Positions 1-6,334 are shown, counted from the first letter of the stretch. The stretch is DNA of 8,559 nt from Actinomycetota bacterium (GCA_005883255.1 VAXS01000196.1:1-8559); one strand, 5' to 3'. The notes: a model not told the origin generated them from the letters alone. Numbers and translations are program-made.

Positions 1-1123
1 TCCGCGCGCCCGCCGAGTCGGGGCCCAGCTCGGGACGCCGCGAGTTGGGGTCGATGCGCACGAACGATCCGGTGCCCGCCCCGATCGAGTCCACCTGGAC
101 CAGCGGCAGGTTGAGCAGGAACCGGCCGATGTCGGGGATCTGGCGGATCTGGAAGTCGCCGTCGGTGATCAGGGCGATGTCGAAGCTGGTCCCCCCGATG
201 TCGGTGCAGAGGACGTTCGCGCCGGCGCCGTCGCCGCCCGCCGCCAGCCGCTCGACCAGGTGGCGGGCGCCGATCACGCCGCCGATCGGCCCGGAGATCA
301 GCGTGCGCGCCAGCTGGCGGGCCTCGATCGAGATCGTCCCGCCGTGCGCGGCCATCACCCGCAGGTCGAAGGCGGCGCCGGCCCGCCGGGTGGCCTCGCG
401 CACGCGCTCGAGCTGCTGGCGCGAGGGCTCGGCGGCGTAGGCCTCGATCAGCGTCGAGTTCAGCCGGGGGAAGTCGCGGCGCATGGGATACAGCTCGCTG
501 GAGAGGAACAGCGGGACGTCGGGCGCGATCTCCGCGGCCAGCGCGCGGATGCGATCCTCGTGCTCGGAGTTGCGATAGCTGTAGAGGAGGTTGACCACGA
601 TCCCCTCCACCCCGGCGTCGCGCAGCTCGGCCAGCGCCGCCCGGGCCTCGTCCTCGTAGAGTGGGATCGCCACCTCGCCGAACATGTCGATGCGCTCGCG
701 CACGCCCTTGACCAGCTCGCGCGGGACCAGCGGCTCGTTGTGGTGGTGGGTGGCGACGTGGAGGCGGTCGGAGTACGGATAGCCCAGGTAGGTCTGGATC
801 CCGCGCTCCAGGCGCAGCGCGTCCTCCATGCCGCCGGTGACGATGACGCCCACCCGCCGACCCTTGCGTTCGAGCAGCCGGTTGAGCATGGCGGTGCCGG
901 AGTAGATCCCGGACACAACCCGCGGAAGCGCCGCCTCGGGCTCGGAGTCCCAGTAGCGCAGCGCGTCGCGGGTCGAGGCCATGAAGCCCACCGACTCGTC
1001 GTCGGGAGTGGACTGGGCCTTGCCCACCACGAACTCGCCGTCGCGGTCGACCACGAACGTGTCGGTCATGGTCCCGCCGGCGTCGATGGCCAGCACCCGG
1101 GGCTCCCGCTCTGCGCTGCTCAC
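1..1123 (-). CDS. acxA: Hydantoinase/oxoprolinase (HyuA) family, acetone carboxylase beta subunit-like; 3' end cut by window
   Basis: The first 374 residues are visible, read from a GTG at 1123; the rest lies left of the window. Family members are ATP-using ASKHA-fold subunits. In acetone carboxylase this subunit helps activate acetone and bicarbonate with ATP to give acetoacetate in the cytoplasm. An N-terminal phosphate-binding motif DAGGTMTD is at residues 14-21, a second ATPase-like motif CTDIGGTSFD at 306-315, and the family motif LGPDSAG at 366-372. The stretches VVGKAQSTP, YSGTAMLN and SGPIGGVIGA resemble, from memory, the acetone carboxylase subunit more than N-methylhydantoinase or 5-oxoprolinase. 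The start lies 10 nt after the RDD gene stop, with no Shine-Dalgarno sequence and no room for a promoter, so it is probably expressed by read-through. Membership of the HyuA superfamily is firm; acetone as the substrate is tentative. The partner alpha and gamma subunits are not visible. Confidence 0.8.
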   Translation of the reverse strand, partial: MSSAEREPRVLAIDAGGTMTDTFVVDRDGEFVVGKAQSTPDDESVGFMASTRDALRYWDSEPEAALPRVVSGIYSGTAMLNRLLERKGRRVGVIVTGGMEDALRLERGIQTYLGYPYSDRLHVATHHHNEPLVPRELVKGVRERIDMFGEVAIPLYEDEARAALAELRDAGVEGIVVNLLYSYRNSEHEDRIRALAAEIAPDVPLFLSSELYPMRRDFPRLNSTLIEAYAAEPSRQQLERVREATRRAGAAFDLRVMAAHGGTISIEARQLARTLISGPIGGVIGARHLVERLAAGGDGAGANVLCTDIGGTSFDIALITDGDFQIRQIPDIGRFLLNLPLVQVDSIGAGTGSFVRIDPNSRRPELGPDSAGAR

Positions 1124-1133
1124 CGCCCGCAGC

Positions 1134-1916
1134 CTATGACGTGACGGGGTCCGCGCGCACGACGTGCGACGACACGATCATGTCGTGCAGCGCGCGGTCT
1201 GACTCGTCCCACAGCGGCCAGAAGTAGTCGAGCAGGGCGGGGATGCCGAACACGATCCCGCTGGCGATCGCGAACAGGACCTCGCGGACCGCCAGCTCGC
1301 GCACCAGCCCGTAGGCGAACGAGACCGGCTGGTCGCTGTCGCGGACCACGCGGATGCCCACGGCCTGCTTGCCCAGAGTCTGGCCGTTGCGCTCGCCGGG
1401 GCGCGCCATGAACAGGGAGGCGTACAGGCCCCACACCAGCGGCGGGCCGGCGAGGACGAGCACGGTCCCGGCCACGTGCAACCCGTGCCCGCTGGCGGCC
1501 AGCAGGGCGGCGCCAGCGGCGACCGGAGCGACCAGCGCGATCGCCACGTCGATGAGGTACGCCCCCACCCGGCTCCACCAGGAGGCGCACTCCCAGCGGC
1601 CGAAGAGCGGCTCGCCGCGCGGCCCGCGCAGGCGGGGCGGAGCCGGGACGGGAGGGCCCGGCGGCGCGGTGTAGGCGCCGAACGGGCCATATCCGGGCGG
1701 GGCGGGCGCGCGAGGAGGCGGACCCGGCGCTGGAGGCGGCGTCCCTTCGGCCGGAGGCGCGGCGGTGGGCGGCGCGTAGGCGGGCGGTGGCGCGGTGGGC
1801 GGCGGGGCGTAGGCGGGCGGAGGTGGCGGCGGCCCGGCCTCGGCGATCGGCGGGGGCGCGCCCTCCGGCGGCAACCACTCGGGCGGCGGGACCGGCTCGT
1901 CGTCGCGCTCGGCCAT
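1134..1916 (-). CDS. RDD family membrane protein with long proline-rich N-terminus
   Basis: 260 residues from an ATG at 1916 to a TAG. Residues 1-105 are a low-complexity Pro/Ala tail, probably disordered and cytoplasmic, with a duplicated PPPAYAPP. The RDD domain spans about 112-255. Family marks are Arg116 and Asp123 in SRVGAYLIDVA, the loop GQTLGKQAVGIRVV (178-191) and RALHDMIVSSHVV (241-253). Three hydrophobic segments are seen at about 119-141, 148-169 and 210-232. RDD proteins are inner-membrane proteins of mostly unknown role; a few have been linked to ion exchange or protein anchoring, and nothing here decides. The gene follows the DUF4234 membrane protein by 24 nt and precedes the carboxylase-like gene by 10 nt, so it is an internal operon gene. 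The family call is strong; the function is unknown. Confidence 0.9.
   Translation of the reverse strand: MAERDDEPVPPPEWLPPEGAPPPIAEAGPPPPPPAYAPPPTAPPPAYAPPTAAPPAEGTPPPAPGPPPRAPAPPGYGPFGAYTAPPGPPVPAPPRLRGPRGEPLFGRWECASWWSRVGAYLIDVAIALVAPVAAGAALLAASGHGLHVAGTVLVLAGPPLVWGLYASLFMARPGERNGQTLGKQAVGIRVVRDSDQPVSFAYGLVRELAVREVLFAIASGIVFGIPALLDYFWPLWDESDRALHDMIVSSHVVRADPVTS
1762..1820. repeat. Imperfect in-gene tandem repeat (two copies, about 30-33 bp)
   Basis: On the plus strand GCGGTGGGCGGCG occurs at 1762-1774 and again at 1792-1804, and GCGTAGGCGGGCGG occurs at 1774-1787 and 1807-1820. The copy offset is 30 to 33 bp, a multiple of three, so the RDD reading frame is kept. The repeat encodes the duplicated PPPAYAPP in the proline-rich tail. 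It is the kind of tract that could vary in copy number between strains. Confidence 0.6.
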
Positions 1917-1929
1917 CGCGCTGCAGTAT

Positions 1930-1936
1930 CTCCTCT
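1930..1936 (-). promoter_or_regulatory. Likely ribosome binding site of the RDD gene
   Basis: The minus strand reads AGAGGAG here, the only clear Shine-Dalgarno-like sequence in the left gene run. It sits in the 24-nt gap after the DUF4234 stop and 13 nt before the ATG at 1916. That is longer than ideal, but no closer in-frame start exists between them. Confidence 0.55.
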
Positions 1937-1940
1937 GCGG

Positions 1941-2507
1941 TCAGGATCCGCTGGCCGCGACCGCCACCACCAGCGCGATCAGGCCCAGGAACACCACCGG
2001 CGGAACGACCGTGACCAGCCGCTCGGCGGCGGTGAACGGCGCGTCGGTGGCGGCGCCGCCGGTGCGGCGGTCCCAGTACTCGTTCAGCCGCGAGGCGACG
2101 ATGCAGTACACGATCGGCGCCGCCACCACCGACGCGAGCGCGTAGCCGAACGCGGGGATGTCCGACAGGCCGACCCGCCGCCGCGCCGTTCCGATGTCCC
2201 GCCACAGCAGGTAGGCGATGTAGTAGTTGAGGAAGGGGACCAGCAGCCCCGCGGTGTGCAGCCCGGCGTCGTCGGTCCGCCCCAGCTCGGCGCTCACGCG
2301 GCGCCGGTACTGGTGGAACCAGAAGAACCCGTACACGCCCAGCGAGACGATCGAGCACACCAGGCAGCGCACGACGCCGCGCTTGATCGCCATCTCGCCG
2401 ACGGGCAGCCCGGGCGCCGGCGCCGGCCGGGCCCGCGCCGCGGGCCCGGACTCGGGCGGCGCCGGCGCGGGCGGAGCCGCGCTCACCTCGGGCGGACGAT
2501 CCGTCAC
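1941..2507 (-). CDS. DUF4234 domain membrane protein
   Basis: 188 residues from a GTG at 2507 to a TGA at 1941-1943. The start is set by the GTGA overlap with the patatin stop (2504-2507) and by a following tail rich in Pro and Ala (residues 1-38). No Shine-Dalgarno sequence precedes it, so translation probably depends on ribosomes finishing the patatin gene. The DUF4234 domain starts near residue 39, with MAIKRGVVRCLVCSIVSLG followed by a Tyr/Phe/Trp-rich stretch to the first membrane exit. Hydrophobic segments are seen at about 45-64, 85-103, 118-140 and 164-185, giving four predicted membrane passes. The motif SRLNEYWDRRTGG (139-151) is typical of the family. No biochemical role is known. 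Like the next gene it joins a disordered Pro-rich tail to a small membrane domain, which suggests the two may act together. Confidence 0.8.
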   Translation of the reverse strand: MTDRPPEVSAAPPAPAPPESGPAARARPAPAPGLPVGEMAIKRGVVRCLVCSIVSLGVYGFFWFHQYRRRVSAELGRTDDAGLHTAGLLVPFLNYYIAYLLWRDIGTARRRVGLSDIPAFGYALASVVAAPIVYCIVASRLNEYWDRRTGGAATDAPFTAAERLVTVVPPVVFLGLIALVVAVAASGS

Positions 2508-3571
2508 GAGGAAGACCCCGCGACCGGCCGCAGCCGCGGCCAGCCGGACGGCGGGCCGTCGGGACGCGTCAACTTGTGCGGATCGCCCGGTGGCAGGTCC
2601 GCCAGCGCCTCCGCCACCTCCGGGCGGCGCAGCTGGGCGCGCATCGTGCGGCGCGCGGTCTCGATCGCCTCGTGGCGACGCCGCCCGTTCATCGGGTTGG
2701 GACCCATGACCTCGAGGTCCTCCCGCGTGGGCTGCAGCAACACGACCCGGGCGCCCGAGCCCTCCCGCACGCGCCGGGCCTCCCGCCCCAGCCGGCGCCC
2801 CGAGGCGCCACGCAGCGCCGCCGCCACCCGGTGGCCGACGCTCCGGACCGGCAGGTCGTCCAGCGACGACGTGGGGTTCAAGCAGACGACCAGGTCGAGC
2901 GGCTCCTCCCGGAGCAGGTCGAGGTTGGACGGCGAGTACATGCCGCCGTCCACGTAGTCGCGGCCGGCGATGCGCACCGGGGCGTAGAAGCCGGGGATGG
3001 CACACGACGCGGCCACCGCGTCGGCCAGGTCCGCCTCCGGCGACCCCTCCCGCCCGAACGGCACGCGCCGGCCGGTCTCGTAGTCGCAGGCCACGATCCA
3101 CACGCCGTCGCGCTCCACCCACCCGCGCGAGACCACGCGGCGGATCGTCTCGCGCAGCGGCTCGGGGGAGATCCAGCCCCGCGGCAGCCAGCCCGACACC
3201 ACCGCCGCCGGTGTGTGGGCCCGCGGGTCGCGCAGGGTCCGGTAGGCCAGCCGCAGCGACCCCGGGCCCAGCGGCGGGAAGCGGCGCTCGGGACGGAAGA
3301 CCGCGCCCGCGGAGCGGCTGGCCCCGGCCGACGGACGGCCGTCGGCGCCGTCCAGGCCGCGGAAGCGCTCCCCGGCGGAGTGGGCGACCATGAACCAGGG
3401 CGGCACGCCGGCGGCCAGCAGTCCGCCGATCATCGCCCCGGCCGAGGTCCCCACGACGCGATCCGCGCTGCCCGGGTCCCAGCCGGTATCGGTTGCCAGC
3501 GCGTCGAGCGCGCCCGTCAGCCAGGCGCCGCCCGTCACACCCCCGGCGCCCAGCACCAGTCCGACCTTCAT
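2504..3571 (-). CDS. Patatin-like phospholipase family protein
   Basis: 355 residues from an ATG at 3571. Patatin-like enzymes cleave acyl chains from lipids with a Ser-Asp dyad. All core elements are present: the glycine-rich oxyanion loop GAGGVTGGAW (8-17), the nucleophile elbow GTSAG with Ser43, ASCAIPGFYAPV (188-199), and the dyad Asp208 in DGG (208-210). A C-terminal block, VVLLQPTREDLEVMG, then the segment around MNGRRRHEAI, is shared by actinobacterial homologues as I recall them. The start is chosen because the oxyanion loop follows at once, as usual in the family; an upstream extension would run into the divergent gene. There is no signal peptide, so the protein is probably cytoplasmic or on the inner face of the membrane. 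It opens the leftward gene run and overlaps DUF4234 by 4 nt. The substrate cannot be told from sequence. Confidence 0.93.
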   Translation of the reverse strand: MKVGLVLGAGGVTGGAWLTGALDALATDTGWDPGSADRVVGTSAGAMIGGLLAAGVPPWFMVAHSAGERFRGLDGADGRPSAGASRSAGAVFRPERRFPPLGPGSLRLAYRTLRDPRAHTPAAVVSGWLPRGWISPEPLRETIRRVVSRGWVERDGVWIVACDYETGRRVPFGREGSPEADLADAVAASCAIPGFYAPVRIAGRDYVDGGMYSPSNLDLLREEPLDLVVCLNPTSSLDDLPVRSVGHRVAAALRGASGRRLGREARRVREGSGARVVLLQPTREDLEVMGPNPMNGRRRHEAIETARRTMRAQLRRPEVAEALADLPPGDPHKLTRPDGPPSGWPRLRPVAGSSS

Positions 3572-3618
3572 GACGGAAAGTGGTAGCAGGTCGGCCCGGC
3601 GACGTAGGATCGCCGGAC
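3572..3618. promoter_or_regulatory. Divergent intergenic promoter region; leaderless-type -10 (TAGGAT) for the rightward operon
   Basis: Only 47 bp separate the ATG of the patatin gene from the ATG of the diiron gene, so promoters for both runs must sit here or inside the genes. On the plus strand TAGGAT at 3605-3610 fits the actinobacterial -10 pattern TAnnnT and ends 8 nt before the ATG at 3619. That would put the transcript start at or next to the start codon, giving a leaderless mRNA. No convincing -35 box is seen. The same bases give a weak Shine-Dalgarno match (AGGA, 9 nt before the ATG), the alternative reading. For the leftward gene I see neither a Shine-Dalgarno sequence nor a good -10. 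Confidence 0.5.
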
Positions 3619-4635
3619 ATGAGCGCGAATGGGAGCAGCCCACGGCGCGTCGTCGAGTTCGACGTCGACCGCTACCTGCGCAACTCGAAGAAGGTCGACC
3701 TCTCCGGGATCGACTGGGAGGACGTCCCCAACCACCCCCTGACCGACGGGGACGTGATGTGCCTCCACTACATGATGGACATCGAGACACACACGGTCAT
3801 CTACCTGCGCGACCTGCTGGCCACGCGGGCGGCGCAGGACCCGCACGTCACCGCGTTCCTGGCCTGCTGGGTGTACGAGGAGCTGTGGCACGGCGAGGCG
3901 TTCTCGGACTTCCTGCGGGCCCACGGGCTCGAGGTCCCGGCCGAGCCCCGCCTGCCGGACGGCTCGCGCCCGCTGCCCACGCGGCCCACCCGCACCCGGC
4001 GCCTGCGCGAGCAGATGGGAGTGGGCCATCAGCTGTTCGTCCTACCCTCGATGCTCGGCTCCATGCTGGTGCGCGACTTCGTCGCCCTGCACATGACCTG
4101 GGGCGCGATCAACGAGCTCACCACGCTGACGGGCTACCACATGCTCGAGCGGCGCTGCCCGCATCCCGTCCTGCACCGGCTGCTGGCCAAGGTGATCCAG
4201 GACGAGCGCCGCCACTTCGCCTTCTACCGCGCCCAGGCCAAGGCGCGCCTGACCGCCAACCCCCGCGCGGGGCGGATCGTGCGCTGGGCGCTGAGGGCGT
4301 TCTGGACCCCGGTGGGCGCGGGCGTCAAGACCGACGAGGAGGTCGACGCGCTCACGCTGTACCTGTTCGGCGACGCCCCCGAGGGACGGGAGGCGATCCG
4401 CGAGATCGACCGCACGATCGCGGCGCTGCCAGGGCTGGGGGGCCTGACGCTCATGGAGGACGTGCTGGATCGGGCGCACGAGCGCGCGGGCCGGCGCCCC
4501 GGGTACGCCGGGGTCACGCGGGCCGTGCGCCACGGCTCGCCGCCGGCTCCGGCGCCCCGGCACTGGCGGGCGCGCCGCGCCGGCCGCGACGACGGCCTGG
4601 CGCCGGTGGAGGCCGAGCCGGAGGCCGCGGCCTAG
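3619..4635 (+). CDS. Ferritin-like diiron protein, acyl-ACP desaturase/diiron oxygenase-like
   Basis: 338 residues from an ATG at 3619 to a TAG. The pattern of metal ligands is that of the carboxylate-bridged diiron enzymes: Glu56 (DIETHT), Glu88-x-x-His91 (EELWH), Glu166 (INELT) and Glu196-x-x-His199 (DERRH), one or two ligands from each helix of a four-helix bundle. The order E, ExxH, E, ExxH matches stearoyl-ACP desaturase-type proteins, which use Fe2 and O2 to oxidise acyl chains. The gap between the two halves (about 78 residues from Glu88 to Glu166) is longer than in plant desaturase. Residues past about 285 form a Pro/Ala/Arg-rich tail. No membrane helix or signal peptide is evident, so it is cytoplasmic. 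It heads the four-gene rightward operon, and the next gene, a flavin-barrel protein, could supply electrons. The diiron site is well supported; the reaction is unknown. Confidence 0.75.
   Translation: MSANGSSPRRVVEFDVDRYLRNSKKVDLSGIDWEDVPNHPLTDGDVMCLHYMMDIETHTVIYLRDLLATRAAQDPHVTAFLACWVYEELWHGEAFSDFLRAHGLEVPAEPRLPDGSRPLPTRPTRTRRLREQMGVGHQLFVLPSMLGSMLVRDFVALHMTWGAINELTTLTGYHMLERRCPHPVLHRLLAKVIQDERRHFAFYRAQAKARLTANPRAGRIVRWALRAFWTPVGAGVKTDEEVDALTLYLFGDAPEGREAIREIDRTIAALPGLGGLTLMEDVLDRAHERAGRRPGYAGVTRAVRHGSPPAPAPRHWRARRAGRDDGLAPVEAEPEAAA
4620..4624 (+). promoter_or_regulatory. Ribosome binding site deciding the PPOx gene start
   Basis: GGAGG lies inside the last codons of the diiron gene, 11 nt before the GTG at 4636. 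The other in-frame GTG at 4648 would be 23 nt away, so 4636 is preferred. Confidence 0.6.
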
Positions 4636-5592
4636 GTGGACGCCCCCGTGAGCGCGGGCGCGCCCGTCACCTGGGACGACGAGATCGACGACGTTCTCGA
4701 CGGCGACCTGACCGCCGGGCTGGCCTACCTGACCCCGGCCGCGGGCGCGGTGGTGACCGCGGTGGCGCCGATCGGCCTCCGCGACCGGGCGGCGGGCGTG
4801 GTCTCGTTCACCACCTCCTTCGGGTTCGCCAAGAAGCTGGATCGCATCCGCCGCGACCCCCGGGTGGCCCTGGCCTATCACGCGCGCGACCACGGCTTCT
4901 CGCGCTCGTCGCGCTACGTGCTGGTCCAGGGCGTGGCCTCGGTGGGCGAGCCCGACGACGCCTTCCTGCGCGAGGTGGTCACTCCGCGGGCCACGCGCTA
5001 TCTGGGCCCGCCGCGCGAGGGGCGCTTCTGGGACCGCTGGATGCGCGAGTACTACGCCGACCGGGTGGGGGTGGACGTGCGCGTGGAGCGGATCGTCAGC
5101 TGGCCGAACCTGGCCGGGCGCGGCCGCCCCGAGGTGCTGGGGGCGCCGCTGCCGGACGCGGCGCCCGCGCCGCAGGAGCCGCCGTCCAAGGGAACGGGAC
5201 CGCGCGTAGACGTGCGGCGCGCGGCCCGGCGCCTGGCCGCGGTGCCGCACCGGCTGCTGGCCTTCCGGGGCGCGGACGGGTTCCCGGTCGTGGTGGCGGT
5301 GGAGGTCGAGGAGGGCGCCGAGGGACTGCGCGTGCGCGCCCCCGGGCTGCCTCCGGGCGGCCGGCGCGCCGGCCTGCTGGGACACGACTATCGCGAGCAG
5401 CTCGTCGGGCTCGTCTCCCGCCAGCACACCGGCTGGCTGGAGGTCCGCGCCGGCGCCGACGAGGGCGTCTACGCGCCCCACACCGAGTCGGGGTTCCGGG
5501 CGCCGGCCAACAAGACGCTCCTGCTGCTGGCGAACGGCTTCCTGGCCAAGCGCAACGTGCGCCGCGACCGGCGCGCCGCGGCCGCCGGGTGA
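4636..5592 (+). CDS. Pyridoxamine 5'-phosphate oxidase-related (FMN/F420 split-barrel) protein, two tandem barrels
   Basis: 318 residues from a GTG at 4636, directly after the TAG of the diiron gene with no base between, to a TGA. Residues about 22-157 look like a PPOx split barrel: AYLTPAAGAVVTAVAPIG as paired strands, then VVSFTTSFGFAKKLDRIRRDPRVAL (55-79), where the Lys/Arg-rich stretch normally binds cofactor phosphate, then VLVQGVASV. A Pro-rich linker (about 165-190) leads to a second region (about 195-305) with FPVVVAVEVEEG, HTGWLEV and a conserved-looking C-terminal NKTLLLLANGFLAKRN; I read this as a degenerate second barrel. Such proteins bind FMN, F420 or haem and catalyse two-electron transfers; which cofactor is used here is unclear. 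The coupling to a diiron gene suggests a reductase partner. GTG at 4648 is an alternative start. Confidence 0.75.
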   Translation: MDAPVSAGAPVTWDDEIDDVLDGDLTAGLAYLTPAAGAVVTAVAPIGLRDRAAGVVSFTTSFGFAKKLDRIRRDPRVALAYHARDHGFSRSSRYVLVQGVASVGEPDDAFLREVVTPRATRYLGPPREGRFWDRWMREYYADRVGVDVRVERIVSWPNLAGRGRPEVLGAPLPDAAPAPQEPPSKGTGPRVDVRRAARRLAAVPHRLLAFRGADGFPVVVAVEVEEGAEGLRVRAPGLPPGGRRAGLLGHDYREQLVGLVSRQHTGWLEVRAGADEGVYAPHTESGFRAPANKTLLLLANGFLAKRNVRRDRRAAAAG

Positions 5593-5918
5593 GCGGCCGC
5601 CGCCGGCGGCGGCCGCACAGTGCCCGGCGGCGGGAGCGCCCGGGCGAGCGGCCCCGCTGGTGGACGCTCCGCCGCGCGCAGAACCGCAAGCCCGCCACCT
5701 ACCGCTGTCCGCTGTGCGGCGGGCTGCTGCCCGCGCTCAGCGAGCACGCGCTGCTGTTGCCCGAGGGGAAGTCCACGGGCCGCCGCCACGCCCACTCCTC
5801 CTGCGTGGAGGCCGCCCGTCGCGCCGGCCGCCTGCCCACCCGCGACGAGTGGCGGCGCACCCAGCCGCGGCCGCCCTCGCCCTGGCGGCGCCTGCTCGCG
5901 CGCCTGCGCGCCCGCTGA
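5589..5918 (+). CDS. Small basic protein with CxxC...HxHxxC putative zinc site, unknown function
   Basis: 109 residues from a GTG at 5589, overlapping the PPOx stop by 4 nt (GTGA), to a TGA. The N-terminus is very Arg-rich (SGRRRRRPHSARRR). The core has Cys40 and Cys43 (YRCPLCGG), His53, then His67, His69 and Cys72 (RRHAHSSC), a layout that could bind one zinc ion. It continues with VEAARRAGRLPTRDEWRR and a Trp/Arg-rich end. I have a memory of similar short actinobacterial hypothetical proteins with RCPLCGG, LPALSEH and RLPTRDEW, but of no assigned function. The strong positive charge would suit binding nucleic acid, or the ribosome given the coupled arfB; that is inference. There is no Shine-Dalgarno sequence, so the start depends on coupling to the PPOx gene. 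That the gene is real is supported by the motif set and exact overlaps on both sides. Confidence 0.7.
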   Translation: MSGRRRRRPHSARRRERPGERPRWWTLRRAQNRKPATYRCPLCGGLLPALSEHALLLPEGKSTGRRHAHSSCVEAARRAGRLPTRDEWRRTQPRPPSPWRRLLARLRAR

Positions 5919-6331
5919 TGGAGGACCCGCTCCGCGTCACCGCCACCGTGGCCATCCCGCTGCGCGAGATCGAGCTGCGGACGTCGCGGTCCTCCGGGCC
6001 CGGCGGCCAGCACGCCAACGTCACGGCCTCGCGGGTGGAAGCCGTCTTCGACGTCGCGCACTCGCCCTCGCTGACCGAGGAGCAGCGGGCGCGCGCCATG
6101 GCGCGGGTGGGGCCGCGGCTGACCGCGGTCGCCCAGGACGCCCGCAGCCAGGCCCGCAACCGCGAGCTGGCCCTCGAGCGCCTCCGCGCCCGGCTGGCCA
6201 CCGCGCTCGCCGTCCCCCGCGCCCGCCGGCCCACGAAGCCCACGCGCGCCTCGCGCCGCCGGCGCCTGGAGGCCAAGCGCCGCCGCGCCGAGCGCAAGGC
6301 CCTGCGCCGCCCACCGTCCGCGGAGGAGTGA
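5918..6331 (+). CDS. arfB: Alternative ribosome-rescue peptidyl-tRNA hydrolase ArfB (YaeJ/RF-1 GGQ domain)
   Basis: 137 residues, close to the roughly 140 of E. coli ArfB, from an ATG at 5918 whose A is the last base of the preceding TGA. The catalytic GGQ of class I release factors is at residues 29-31 in SSGPGGQHANVTASRVEAVF. The family's second mark is also present: a basic tail from about residue 100 (RRPTKPTRASRRRRLEAKRRR), which in ArfB enters the empty mRNA channel. The protein frees peptides from ribosomes stalled on mRNA lacking a stop codon. There are no codon-recognition domains, so it is not RF1 or RF2. One oddity is that the usual GGQHVNK is GGQHANV here, replacing the Lys/Arg that commonly follows the Asn. 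It ends a four-gene coupled operon, and its stop abuts the stop of the convergent gene. Confidence 0.93.
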   Translation: MEDPLRVTATVAIPLREIELRTSRSSGPGGQHANVTASRVEAVFDVAHSPSLTEEQRARAMARVGPRLTAVAQDARSQARNRELALERLRARLATALAVPRARRPTKPTRASRRRRLEAKRRRAERKALRRPPSAEE

Positions 6332-6334
6332 TCA
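6329..6334. other. Shared stop-codon palindrome TGATCA between convergent genes
   Basis: The plus-strand TGA of arfB (6329-6331) and the minus-strand TGA of the secreted hydrolase-like gene (6332-6334) are directly adjacent and form TGATCA. There is no intergenic space, so any terminator of either transcript must lie inside the opposing gene. Confidence 0.85.

Noticed and set aside
260..1144. A 294-codon plus-strand open frame opposite the acxA-like gene
   Set aside because: The opposite strand has clear ATPase motifs over the same stretch. The plus-strand product is His/Ala/Arg-rich with no domain.
1941..3620. A single long minus-strand gene reaching from the DUF4234 stop up through the patatin region
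   Set aside because: Its upstream half is a shadow of the patatin frame. The GTG at 2507, overlapping the patatin TGA, gives a normal-sized DUF4234 protein.
3390..5918. An 842-codon open frame on the plus strand
   Set aside because: It runs across parts of the patatin, diiron and PPOx genes in another frame. The protein is Arg/Gly/Pro/Ala-rich without motifs. Only its last 109 codons, with CxxC and exact overlaps with neighbours, look real.
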